DNA from: Haliscomenobacter sp038240665
GTDB taxonomy: Bacteria > Bacteroidota > Bacteroidia > Chitinophagales > Saprospiraceae
DNA: 15,246 bases
Reading direction: 5' to 3'
Assembly: GCA_038240665.1 (NCBI GenBank)
Contig: JBBRGN010000102.1
Location: 1-15,246, forward strand
Under the pieces are notes generated by a model, which saw only the letters and a program-made list of their open reading frames with translations, was not told the DNA's origin and ran no database searches. The position numbers and the translations under genes were made by a program. Of this stretch, positions 7,729 through 15,246 are shown in pieces (positions within the stretch are counted from its first letter, which is position 1; each line of letters begins with the position of its first letter).

Positions 7729-8889
7729 ATGAGTAACAACCGGATTTTCATATTTGATACAACACTGCGTGACGGTGAGCAGGTGCCTGGATGTAAGCTG
7801 AATGCTGACCAAAAAATTGAGATCGCTCTCGCCCTAGAAAAGTTAGGTGTAGACGTCATTGAGGCCGGTTTTCCCATCTCAAGTCCTGGTGATTTTGCTT
7901 CGGTGGAGGCCATTGCAAAAGTGTTGAAAGATCCCATTGTGTGCGGGTTGTCACGTTCGGTGGAAAAAGACATCGAAACTGCGGCTTTGGCCTTGAAATA
8001 TGCCAAACGTCCCCGTATCCACACCGGAATTGGCACATCGGATTCACACATTTTGCACAAGTTCAAAACAACGCGCGAAGACATCATCGAACGTGCCGTA
8101 GCGGCGGTAAAGTACGCCAAGTCATTTGTGGAGGATGTTGAATTCTACGCTGAAGATGCCGGACGTACCGACAACGAATATTTGGCACGCGTGATCGAGG
8201 CGGTAGTCAAAGCGGGCGCTACGGTGCTCAATATCCCGGATACTACGGGCTACTGTCTACCGGAAGAGTATGGCGCTAAAATTCGCTACCTCTACGAAAA
8301 TGTAACCGGCATCCACAAAGCGATTTTGTCCACCCATTGCCACAACGACCTGGGCTTAGCTACTGCCAACTCCATTGCTGGGGTTCAAAATGGCGCGCGC
8401 CAAATCGAGTGTACCATCAATGGCATCGGTGAACGTGCCGGGAATACCGCATTGGAGGAAGTAGTGATGATCATGCGTCAGCACCCCCATCTCAATACGT
8501 TTACCAACATCAAAACTCAAATGCTTAATCCCATCAGTATTTTGGTGAGCGATAGCATGGGGATGCCAGTACAACCCAATAAAGCCATTGTAGGAGCAAA
8601 TGCCTTTGCGCACTCTTCAGGTATCCACCAAGACGGGGTGATCAAAAACCGCGAAACCTACGAAATTATCGATCCAATGGAAGTTGGTGTAGATCAATCC
8701 AAGATTGTACTGACTGCCCGCAGCGGTCGGGCAGCTTTGGCATATCGATCCAAACAGATTGGGTTTGATTTGACAAAAGACGAATTGGACGTGGTATACC
8801 AGCGTTTCTTGGAGGTTGCCGATCGCAAAAAAGAAGTGGATAATGAAGACCTTCATGAACTGTTGAGCAAAATTACCGCTACTGCCTAA
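7729..8889 (+). CDS. leuA: 2-isopropylmalate synthase, short form
   Basis: Condenses acetyl-CoA with 2-ketoisovalerate to 2-isopropylmalate, the first committed step of leucine synthesis. The 386-residue protein has the DRE-TIM motif FDTTLRDGEQ at residues 9-18 (R14, D15), the metal-binding HCHNDLGLA with H203 and H205, the signature INGIGERAGN ending at N239, and the AFAHSSGIHQDG segment of the linker subdomain. It ends about where long-form enzymes begin their C-terminal leucine-binding regulatory domain, which is absent. The start was set at ATG 7729 (MSNNRIFIFDTT); the frame is open up to a TTG at 7663, but that extension is not conserved-looking and contains a promoter element. leuC follows after 54 bases. 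Citramalate synthase is the main alternative, since it shares the fold and partner enzymes; the leuCDB neighbours favour LeuA. Confidence 0.93.
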   Translation: MSNNRIFIFDTTLRDGEQVPGCKLNADQKIEIALALEKLGVDVIEAGFPISSPGDFASVEAIAKVLKDPIVCGLSRSVEKDIETAALALKYAKRPRIHTGIGTSDSHILHKFKTTREDIIERAVAAVKYAKSFVEDVEFYAEDAGRTDNEYLARVIEAVVKAGATVLNIPDTTGYCLPEEYGAKIRYLYENVTGIHKAILSTHCHNDLGLATANSIAGVQNGARQIECTINGIGERAGNTALEEVVMIMRQHPHLNTFTNIKTQMLNPISILVSDSMGMPVQPNKAIVGANAFAHSSGIHQDGVIKNRETYEIIDPMEVGVDQSKIVLTARSGRAALAYRSKQIGFDLTKDELDVVYQRFLEVADRKKEVDNEDLHELLSKITATA

Positions 8890-8943
8890 TTGCAGTTCTG
8901 GTACTGCTATAATTGATTAAGTCCTTTTTAACGTTGACCAAAG

Positions 8944-10338
8944 ATGAGCAAAACGCTTTTTGATAAAATTTGGGATTCCCACGTGGTGACTTCCGTTCAA
9001 GGCGGCATGGAAGTGCTGTACATTGATCGCCATTTCATCCACGAAGTGACCAGTCCGCAAGCTTTTGCGGGCTTGGAAGAACGCGGTATCCCGGTGTTTA
9101 GAACCGACAAAACCATCGCTACTGCCGATCACAACGTGCCGACTAAAGATCAGCACCTCCCCATCAAGGAAGCACTTTCCCGTTTTCAAGTGGATAAACT
9201 GACCGAGAACTGTGAAAAATTCGGGGTCAATCTCTACGGCTTAGGGCACCGTTATCAAGGTATCGTTCACGTAATCGGACCAGAATTAGGCATCACTCAG
9301 CCTGGAATGACCATCGTATGCGGCGACAGCCATACGTCTACCCACGGCGCTTTTGGCTGTATCGCTTTTGGTATTGGTACCAGTCAGGTCGAACAAGTTT
9401 TGGCTACTCAGTGTTTGCTCCAATCCCGTCCGCAGCGCATGCGCATCACCGTGGATGGCGAATTGCAAAAAGGCGTTGGTGCTAAGGACATCATCTTGTA
9501 CATCATCTCCAAATTGACCGCCAGTGGCGGAACCGGTTATTTTGTAGAATACGCCGGTTCGGCAATCCGTAATTTGTCGATGGAAGGCCGCATGACGATT
9601 TGCAACATGAGCATCGAAATGGGTGCTCGTGGTGGATTGATTGCTCCGGATGAAACCACCATCGAGTACGTACGCGGACGCGAGTTTGCTCCGCAAGGGG
9701 AGGAGTTTGAAAAAGCGGCGGCTTACTGGCGCACCTTACCCAGCGATACGGATGCTGTTTTTGACCAAGAATTTTTCTACCAAGCCGAGGACATTGCCCC
9801 GATGATTACTTATGGCACCAACCCCGGCATGGGCATCGCCGTAACCGATCATGTACCGGCTACAGAAACTGCCGACAACCCCAAGACTTACGAGAAATCG
9901 CTCAATTACATGGGATTGAAAGCAGGTGAAAAAATGATTGGTAAAACCATCAATTATGTCTTCATCGGCAGCTGTACCAACTCGAGGATTGAAGATTTAC
10001 GCTTGGTGGCAGATTTTGTAAAAGGCAAACAAAAAGCCAACAACGTCAACGCAATGATCGTTCCTGGTTCTAAACAAGTGGAAATTCAAGCGATTGAAGA
10101 AGGATTAGACAAAGTATTTGCTGCCGCAGGTTTTGATTTTCGGGAACCCGGTTGTTCGGCTTGCTTGGGGATGAACGAAGACAAAGTTCCAACTGGTGAA
10201 TACTGCGTATCCACTTCCAACCGCAACTTTGAAGGTCGTCAAGGTCCTGGCGCGCGCACCATTTTGGCAAGCCCGCTGATGGCCGCTGCTACAGCAATTG
10301 CCGGACACATCGTTGATGTTCGTGAATATTTGAATTAA
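8944..10338 (+). CDS. leuC: 3-isopropylmalate dehydratase, large subunit
   Basis: With LeuD it isomerises 2-isopropylmalate to 3-isopropylmalate through dehydration and rehydration. The 464-residue protein has the length of the bacterial LeuC family and shows its aconitase-type features: CGDSHTSTHGAFG near residues 126-138, and the three [4Fe-4S] ligands C344 (FIGSCTNSR), C404 and C407 (GCSACLGMN). The C-terminal STSNRNFEGRQGPGART segment is also typical. ATG 8944 gives the usual N-terminus, MSKTLFDKIWDSHVV. It sits 54 bases after leuA and 48 bases before leuD. A small 5-bp hairpin (8892-8907) lies in the upstream gap; nothing suggests it is a terminator. Confidence 0.97.
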   Translation: MSKTLFDKIWDSHVVTSVQGGMEVLYIDRHFIHEVTSPQAFAGLEERGIPVFRTDKTIATADHNVPTKDQHLPIKEALSRFQVDKLTENCEKFGVNLYGLGHRYQGIVHVIGPELGITQPGMTIVCGDSHTSTHGAFGCIAFGIGTSQVEQVLATQCLLQSRPQRMRITVDGELQKGVGAKDIILYIISKLTASGGTGYFVEYAGSAIRNLSMEGRMTICNMSIEMGARGGLIAPDETTIEYVRGREFAPQGEEFEKAAAYWRTLPSDTDAVFDQEFFYQAEDIAPMITYGTNPGMGIAVTDHVPATETADNPKTYEKSLNYMGLKAGEKMIGKTINYVFIGSCTNSRIEDLRLVADFVKGKQKANNVNAMIVPGSKQVEIQAIEEGLDKVFAAAGFDFREPGCSACLGMNEDKVPTGEYCVSTSNRNFEGRQGPGARTILASPLMAAATAIAGHIVDVREYLN

Positions 10339-10386
10339 GAAAATGGGAATAGGGAGACCTTGTGACCCAAACAATGCTTATCAACA

Positions 10387-10986
10387 ATGGATAAATTTGT
10401 AAAACTGCATAGCCGCGTCGTTCCCCTTCCCATCGAGGATGTGGATACTGATCAGATCATTCCCGCGCGTTTTTTGAAAGCCACTACCCGCGAAGGTTTT
10501 GGCGAAAACCTATTTCGCGACTGGCGTTATAACCAAGACAATACCCTTAAAACCGATTTTATTCTCAATAATCCGGTTTATAAGGGGCAAATCTTGGTTG
10601 CAGGGCGTAACTTTGGCTGTGGTTCTAGCCGTGAACATGCCGCTTGGGCGATCCACGATTTTGGATTCAAAGCAGTGGTGTCGAGCTTTTTTGCCGATAT
10701 CTTCCGAGGCAATTCACTGAACAATGGTTTGCTTCCTGTTCAGGTATCTGATGCTTTTTTGCATCTAATTTTTTCGGCGGTGGAAGAAAATCCGCAAGTA
10801 GAATTGGAAATAGATTTAGACAAACAGACGTTATCGATTCCAAGTAAAAATTTAAGCGAACATTTTGACATAGATCCTTACAAAAAAGTTTGTATGATCA
10901 ATGGATATGACGATATTGACTATCTTTTGAGTCAAAAAACATTAATCGAAGCATACGAAAACCGGCAATTAGCTGGAAGCCACTAA
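10387..10986 (+). CDS. leuD: 3-isopropylmalate dehydratase, small subunit
   Basis: The swivel-domain partner of LeuC, completing the heterodimer that binds isopropylmalate. The 199-residue protein is of normal length. It opens with the family pattern VVPLPIEDVDTDQIIPARFL and has the substrate-binding loop GRNFGCGSSREHAAWA with C78 and R82-E83-H84. The C-terminal part, IDPYKKVCMINGYDDIDYLL, is also typical. ATG 10387 follows leuC by 48 bases. Its last codons form the left arm of an inverted repeat that pairs with sequence just upstream of a T8 tract beyond the stop. Confidence 0.97.
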   Translation: MDKFVKLHSRVVPLPIEDVDTDQIIPARFLKATTREGFGENLFRDWRYNQDNTLKTDFILNNPVYKGQILVAGRNFGCGSSREHAAWAIHDFGFKAVVSSFFADIFRGNSLNNGLLPVQVSDAFLHLIFSAVEENPQVELEIDLDKQTLSIPSKNLSEHFDIDPYKKVCMINGYDDIDYLLSQKTLIEAYENRQLAGSH

Positions 10987-11046
10987 CTGTTGTTGTACCA
11001 GGTAGCTGAAAAAAAGAGGTAGTCATGACCTAATTGCCTTTTTTTT
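10964..11046 (+). terminator. Possible intra-operon terminator or attenuator between leuD and leuB
   Basis: GGCAATTAG at 10964-10972, inside the end of leuD, is a perfect 9-bp complement of CTAATTGCC at 11030-11038, which is followed at once by eight T residues (11039-11046). A competing local fold pairs AAAAAAAG-AGGT (11009-11020) with ACCT (11028-11031) and CTTTTTTT (11038-11045). The loop of the long-range stem is 57 bases, long for a standard terminator, so partial termination or RNA processing are both possible. Confidence 0.35.
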
Positions 11047-11113
11047 CGACACCTTTAAATCAGTCCTATAATCACAGTAAAAGGCCAACCGCCAAGTGCC
11101 CCAAATCAGTCCC

Positions 11114-12223
11114 ATGAAAAAATTAGTCGCTGTCCTCCCTGGAGACGGCATCGGTCCTGAAGTTATCGACCAAGCGATGAAAGTCTTGGATGCCATTTGT
11201 GAACGTTTTGGGCACAATTTCCAATACTGTTTTGCTGATGTAGGCGCCATCGCCATCGACAAAACGGGAAATCCACTACCCGACGAAACCATTGAAGCGT
11301 GTTTGAATGCGGATGCGGTACTTTTTGGGGCCATCGGCGACCCTAAGTACGACAACGATCCAAGCGCTAAAGTACGCCCAGAACAAGGTTTGCTGAAATT
11401 GCGTAAAAGCCTGGGGCTTTTTGCTAACATCCGCCCAGTAACCGCTTACCCTACGCTGATTGATCTTTCGCCGATCAAACCAGATCGCGTACAAGGTGTG
11501 GACATGGTGATCTACCGCGAGCTTACGGGCGGCATCTATTTCGGAGACAAAGGCCGCATCGAAAACGGCGCTTTTGATACTTGTACTTACTACGATTTTG
11601 AGATCGAGCGCATCGCTAAATTGGCTTTTGAACAAGCCATGCAGCGCCGCAAAAAGGTGACGCTTGTTGACAAAGCAAACGTACTGGAAACGTCTAGATT
11701 ATGGCGTGAAAAGGTAACGCAACTGGGCAAAAACTACCCAGAAGTGGAGCTGGATTTCATGTTTGTCGACAATGCCGCCATGCAACTCATCCAATGGCCC
11801 GCGAAGTTTGATGTAATGCTTACTGAAAACATGTTTGGCGATATCCTCTCTGATGAGGCCAGCGTGTTGACGGGATCTATGGGGCTTTTGCCTTCGGCTT
11901 CCATTGGCGAAAAAACTTCGCTGTTTGAACCGATCCACGGTTCGTATCCGCAGGCTACTGGAAAAGACATTGCTAATCCGATGGCGACCATTTTGTCAGC
12001 GGCCATGATGTTGGAATCTTGGCAGATGTTTACCGAGGCTACTTTGATTCGTGACGTGGTGCGGCATACCCTAGAAAGCGGTACGGGCACGCCCGAGTTG
12101 AACCTCAAAAACCCATTGGGTACATCCGCCATCGGCGATTTGATTGCCCACTTGATTTTGGACGACCCTTTTGACGGCATCCGCAGCGACCGTACTGGCG
12201 ATCGGATTTCGTCCATTATATGA
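11114..12223 (+). CDS. leuB: 3-isopropylmalate dehydrogenase
   Basis: Oxidises and decarboxylates 3-isopropylmalate with NAD+ to 4-methyl-2-oxopentanoate. From ATG 11114 it encodes 369 residues beginning MKKLVAVLPGDGIGPEV. Visible features are the substrate loop RPEQGLLKLRKSLGLFANIR, the catalytic pair Y142 (GGIYFGD) and K187 (VDKANVLE), the divalent-metal aspartates D219, D243 and D247 (DNAAMQ; GDILSDEAS), and the NAD-binding FEPIHGSYPQATGKDIANP. A GTG at 11096 would add six residues, but the family normally begins near the lysine-rich start of strand 1, so ATG is preferred. The 127-base gap after leuD is the longest in the operon and holds the inverted repeat. A strong hairpin closes the operon just after the stop. 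Confidence 0.96.
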   Translation: MKKLVAVLPGDGIGPEVIDQAMKVLDAICERFGHNFQYCFADVGAIAIDKTGNPLPDETIEACLNADAVLFGAIGDPKYDNDPSAKVRPEQGLLKLRKSLGLFANIRPVTAYPTLIDLSPIKPDRVQGVDMVIYRELTGGIYFGDKGRIENGAFDTCTYYDFEIERIAKLAFEQAMQRRKKVTLVDKANVLETSRLWREKVTQLGKNYPEVELDFMFVDNAAMQLIQWPAKFDVMLTENMFGDILSDEASVLTGSMGLLPSASIGEKTSLFEPIHGSYPQATGKDIANPMATILSAAMMLESWQMFTEATLIRDVVRHTLESGTGTPELNLKNPLGTSAIGDLIAHLILDDPFDGIRSDRTGDRISSII

Positions 12224-12232
12224 TTTAGTGTA

Positions 12233-12281
12233 ATAAAATAGGGCAATATGAATCAATCCAATTCATATTGTCCTATTTTAT
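12233..12281 (+). terminator. Terminator of the leu operon
   Basis: Arms 12233-12253 and 12261-12281 form a 21-bp stem with a 7-base loop (CAATCCA). The only non-Watson-Crick pair, G12243 with T12271, is a G-U wobble in plus-strand RNA but an A-C mismatch on the other strand. This favours a plus-strand role. The right arm ends in CCTATTTTAT, so the U-rich part is within the stem. It begins 10 bases after the leuB stop. Confidence 0.8.
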
Positions 12282-12297
12282 GGCTTATATTTACCTA

Positions 12298-12305
12298 TAC
12301 TTTTG
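12298..12305 (+). promoter_or_regulatory. Candidate recQ promoter -7 element
   Basis: TACTTTTG matches TAnnTTTG exactly and lies between the leu terminator and recQ. No good upstream element is seen at 19-21 bases; the nearest, TTTA at 12277-12280, is 17 bases away and inside the terminator arm. A start near 12311 would leave only about a dozen untranslated bases. Confidence 0.35.
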
Positions 12306-12324
12306 ACCAAAACAAACGTCCATT

Positions 12325-14235
12325 TTGCCCCATACGGATCCACAAAAGATATTAAAGCAATATTGGGGCTATGATCAATTTAGACCCCTTCAGTCAGAAA
12401 TCATACAATCTGTACTGAACGGGAAAGATACGTTGGCTTTATTGCCAACTGGCGGTGGAAAATCCATTTGTTTTCAAGTTCCCTCTTTGGCACAAGAAGG
12501 CATTTGTATCGTTGTTTCGCCGCTCATTGCATTGATGAAAGATCAGGTACAAAATTTGCAAAAACGCAACATCCCTGCGCTGGCCATCTACTCTGGGATG
12601 CATTACAAAGAAATTGATCGATTGCTCGATAACTGTGTCTACGGTAAAGTCAAATTCCTATATTTATCTCCAGAACGCTTGGCAACTGATCTGGCACGCG
12701 AACGCATCCGGCAAATGCCCGTCAACCTTCTGGCCATTGATGAGGCGCACTGTATCTCGCAGTGGGGTTACGACTTTCGGCCACCGTACCTGCAAATCTC
12801 AGATATTCGTACACTCCTTCCTAAAGTTCCCATTTTGGCGCTTACCGCCACTGCCACGCCCGAAGTAGTAGGCGATATTCAGGAAAAACTCCTTTTCAAA
12901 AACCAGGCAGTTTTCTGCAATAGTTTTGCTCGTTCCAACCTAGCTTACATCGTACGCAAAGAAGAAGGCAAAGAGCAAAAGTTACTCGAAATCCTTAAAA
13001 ATGTTCCCGGGTCGGGGGTTGTATACGTGCGCAACCGTCGGCGTACCAAGGAAATAGCCCATTTTTTACGTCAAAAAGGCATTTCAGCGGATTATTACCA
13101 CGCCGGTTTGGAGATGACTATCCGCTCGGCCAAACAAGATGCTTGGATCAATGATAAAATCCGCATCATGGTGAGTACCAACGCCTTTGGTATGGGGATC
13201 GACAAACCCAACGTGCGCGTGGTGGTGCACTTGGAATTGCCGGATAGTCTGGAAGCATACTTTCAGGAAGCAGGTAGGGCAGGGCGTGATGGGCAAAAAT
13301 CTTTTGCAGTTATGGTGTACAACGAAGGTGATAAGCGCAACCTTGAACGCCAATATGCCCAAGCATTTCCAGAACTTGAAGAGGTTCGGAAAGTATACCG
13401 TGCACTGGGGAGTTACTTGCAATTGGCCATTGGCGGAGGAAAAGGGCAAAGTTACGATTTTGACATTGCCGTTTTTTCCCAACATTTTCAGTTGGAGACC
13501 ATCTTGGCCTACAATGCTTTGCGTATTTTGGAACAGGAAGGTTGGATCAGTTTATCCGAAGCCGTTTTTACCCCTTCCACACTGCGCATCAACGTCAACA
13601 AAGATCAGTTGTACGATTACCAGTTGCGGCATCCACAGATGGACAAAGTGCTCAAAGCCATCCTTCGCTCGTACCAAGGAGCTTTTAGCGACTTTATTTA
13701 CCTCAATGAACGGAAGTTGGCGGAATTTCTTAAAATCCCTTCCGCCCAACTTAAACAAGCCTTGCTCATGATGCAGCAGGATCAAATCTTGGAATACCTG
13801 CCACAAAACGATCAACCCCAGCTTACTTTTTTGGCTGATCGGTTGGATGCCGATCATTTGTCGATCGACATCAAGCGGTATAATTTTCGCAAAAACCGAT
13901 TCTTAGAGCGCATTCAAAAAGCCGTTGCTTACTGCGAAGACAACATTTGCCGCAGCCAGCAGCTGTTGCATTATTTTGGAGAAAAAGACGCACCCGCCTG
14001 TGGAATTTGTGATGTTTGTCTGGAGCAAAAGAAAAAAGGCTTGAGCGCCGAGAATTTTGCCCGGTTACAAGAAAAAATCAAACGCATCCTGCTCCACGAG
14101 CCGCTGACGCCGCAGGAAATCTTAGAATCATTTGCACCCAAAATGAAAACCGAAATCTTGGAAGCGCTGCAATTCCTCCAAGGTGAAGGCGACTTGGAAG
14201 AACAAGACGGAAAATGCCGTTGGATCAGAAAATAG
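12325..14235 (+). CDS. recQ: RecQ-family ATP-dependent DNA helicase
   Basis: A 3'-5' superfamily 2 helicase for recombination and fork repair (family knowledge). The 636-residue protein has all helicase motifs: motif 0 YWGYDQFRPLQ (13-23), Walker A TGGGKS with K46, DEAH at 139-142 in AIDEAHCISQWGYDFRPPY, TATATP, VVYVRNRRRT, STNAFGMGIDKPNVR, and EAGRAGRDG (315-323). A zinc-binding set C542, C559, C562, C565 (CGICDVC) is present, but about 220 residues after motif VI instead of the roughly 50-60 seen in E. coli RecQ, with a helical/winged-helix-like stretch between. A tail of about 60 residues that may be another small winged helix follows; I see no HRDC domain. The frame has no ATG before motif 0: a stop lies at 12304-12306, leaving TTG 12325 (or ATT 12322) as the start. 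The downstream glycosyltransferase begins 20 bases later. Confidence 0.93.
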   Translation: MPHTDPQKILKQYWGYDQFRPLQSEIIQSVLNGKDTLALLPTGGGKSICFQVPSLAQEGICIVVSPLIALMKDQVQNLQKRNIPALAIYSGMHYKEIDRLLDNCVYGKVKFLYLSPERLATDLARERIRQMPVNLLAIDEAHCISQWGYDFRPPYLQISDIRTLLPKVPILALTATATPEVVGDIQEKLLFKNQAVFCNSFARSNLAYIVRKEEGKEQKLLEILKNVPGSGVVYVRNRRRTKEIAHFLRQKGISADYYHAGLEMTIRSAKQDAWINDKIRIMVSTNAFGMGIDKPNVRVVVHLELPDSLEAYFQEAGRAGRDGQKSFAVMVYNEGDKRNLERQYAQAFPELEEVRKVYRALGSYLQLAIGGGKGQSYDFDIAVFSQHFQLETILAYNALRILEQEGWISLSEAVFTPSTLRINVNKDQLYDYQLRHPQMDKVLKAILRSYQGAFSDFIYLNERKLAEFLKIPSAQLKQALLMMQQDQILEYLPQNDQPQLTFLADRLDADHLSIDIKRYNFRKNRFLERIQKAVAYCEDNICRSQQLLHYFGEKDAPACGICDVCLEQKKKGLSAENFARLQEKIKRILLHEPLTPQEILESFAPKMKTEILEALQFLQGEGDLEEQDGKCRWIRK

Positions 14236-14255
14236 AACAATCAAACCCATCATTC

Positions 14256-15246
14256 ATGCCTCAACTGGTATTCACCGTCACCAATGACCTTACTTACGAC
14301 CAGCGCATGATCCGCATTTGTAGCGCACTGGCCAAATCTGGTAGGAAGGTATTGTTGGTGGGGCGGGAATTACCACATTCTGTCAAACTTAGTCAACGTC
14401 CTTATCAACAATTCCGTTTGCGCTGCTACTTCCAAAAAGGCAAACTATTTTTCCTGGAATACAACCTGCGTTTGCTGTGGTTTTTGCTGCGCGAGCCATT
14501 TGATCTGGTCTGTGGAATTGACCTAGATACGGCTTTACCGACTGGTATTGCTGCTCGCTTAAAGGGAAAAAAATGGTTCTTGGACCTACATGAATACTTT
14601 ACCGAGGTACCGGAAGTTGTAGATCGCCCCATTACCAAGGCCATTTGGGAATTCGTAGCGCAGATGACTGTAGCCAGAGCGGATGCTGTTTATACCGTTT
14701 GCAGCAGTCTAGCACAAGTTTTTGCCCAAAAATACCGCTGTAACGTTGCAGTAATTAGAAATGTCCCCAATCGCGCCACTGCAATCATCGACCCTAACCC
14801 AACCCAACCAAGTATTTTGCTTTACCAAGGTATGCTCAACGAAGGTCGCGGACTTGAACAAGCCCTACAAGCCATGTTGTATTTGGAAAACGTAGAATTG
14901 TGGTTGGCTGGCGAAGGCGATTGTTCAGCGGCCCTTAGAACATTGACTGAATCACTTGAATTAAGCCACCGCGTCCGGTTTTTAGGCTATGTATTGCCAG
15001 ACGAATTAAAAACCCTTACCCTACAAGCTAACCTTGGTTTGAACCTCCTTGAGAACCGTGGCTTAAGTTATTACTACTCCTTAGCCAACAAGGCTTTTGA
15101 TTACATCCAAGCTGGACTTCCTTCTTTGCAAATGAATTTTCCCGAGTACCAAGCCATCAATCAGTTGGAGGAGGTATTTTATTTACTCGACGACTTACAA
15201 CCTGAAACCATAGCCAAGGCCGTAAAACGACTCCTTTCGGATCAGG
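14256..15246 (+). CDS. GT4-like glycosyltransferase, 3' end beyond window
   Basis: An open frame from ATG 14256 to the right edge (330 complete codons, no stop). The N-terminus, LVFTVTNDLTYDQRMIRICS followed by LAKSGRKVLLVGRE, is typical of GT-B fold transferases that build surface polysaccharides in Bacteroidota. The first lobe continues with VCGIDLDTALPTGIAARLKG and FLDLHEYFTEVPE. The second lobe starts near ILLYQGMLNEGRGLEQALQA, then LWLAGEGD, VRFLGYV, and E266 in LLENRGLSYYYSLANKAFDY with IQAGLPSL, the region that binds the sugar nucleotide in GT4-type enzymes. Donor and acceptor cannot be told. No terminator or promoter is visible in the 20 bases after recQ, so the two are probably co-transcribed, perhaps leading into a polysaccharide cluster to the right. 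Confidence 0.88.
   Translation, partial: MPQLVFTVTNDLTYDQRMIRICSALAKSGRKVLLVGRELPHSVKLSQRPYQQFRLRCYFQKGKLFFLEYNLRLLWFLLREPFDLVCGIDLDTALPTGIAARLKGKKWFLDLHEYFTEVPEVVDRPITKAIWEFVAQMTVARADAVYTVCSSLAQVFAQKYRCNVAVIRNVPNRATAIIDPNPTQPSILLYQGMLNEGRGLEQALQAMLYLENVELWLAGEGDCSAALRTLTESLELSHRVRFLGYVLPDELKTLTLQANLGLNLLENRGLSYYYSLANKAFDYIQAGLPSLQMNFPEYQAINQLEEVFYLLDDLQPETIAKAVKRLLSDQ

Noticed and set aside
11096..11113. GTG start six codons upstream for leuB
   Set aside because: ATG 11114 places the start just before the conserved VAVLPGDGIGPEV strand as in other LeuB proteins; the extra residues have no visible support.

Overview
The window looks like chromosomal DNA of a Bacteroidota bacterium, most likely from the Saprospiria (Haliscomenobacter/Lewinella-like). 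The evidence is a secreted multi-repeat HYR-like protein, a DUF5686 outer-membrane protein with a carboxypeptidase-regulatory-like N-terminus, exact matches to the Bacteroidota promoter element TAnnTTTG, no strong Shine-Dalgarno sequences, and a short-form LeuA inside a leuA-leuC-leuD-leuB cluster. The genus is an inference.

Left part, minus strand. Bases 1-2853 are one uninterrupted reading frame of 951 codons. Its start is in the window and its 3' end runs off the left edge. It encodes a secreted protein with a signal peptide, a unique N-terminal domain, ten complete four-cysteine HYR-like repeats of about 80 residues, and the start of an eleventh. A 573-base intergenic region follows. It holds a good promoter pointing at this gene and a 19-bp perfect-stem terminator for the next one. 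Then come a DUF5686/CarboxypepD_reg-like outer-membrane protein (3427-5901) and a helical cytoplasmic protein of unknown function (6019-7578).

Centre, plus strand, divergent from the unknown gene. leuA, leuC, leuD and leuB form a leucine biosynthesis operon that converts 2-ketoisovalerate to 4-methyl-2-oxopentanoate; the final transaminase is not here. Two candidate promoters precede leuA. A long-range inverted repeat with a T8 tract lies between leuD and leuB, and a 21-bp hairpin ends the operon.

Right part, plus strand. A RecQ-family helicase (12325-14235) appears to start at TTG and has its zinc-binding cysteines unusually far from the helicase core. Twenty bases later a GT4-like glycosyltransferase begins and runs off the right edge.

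I found no rRNA, tRNA, CRISPR array, insertion sequence or phage gene, and no clear sign of a new defence or mobile system. The points most worth a second look are the repeat protein with its long leader, the leuD-leuB inverted repeat, the unknown 519-residue protein, and the start codon and domain order of the RecQ protein.
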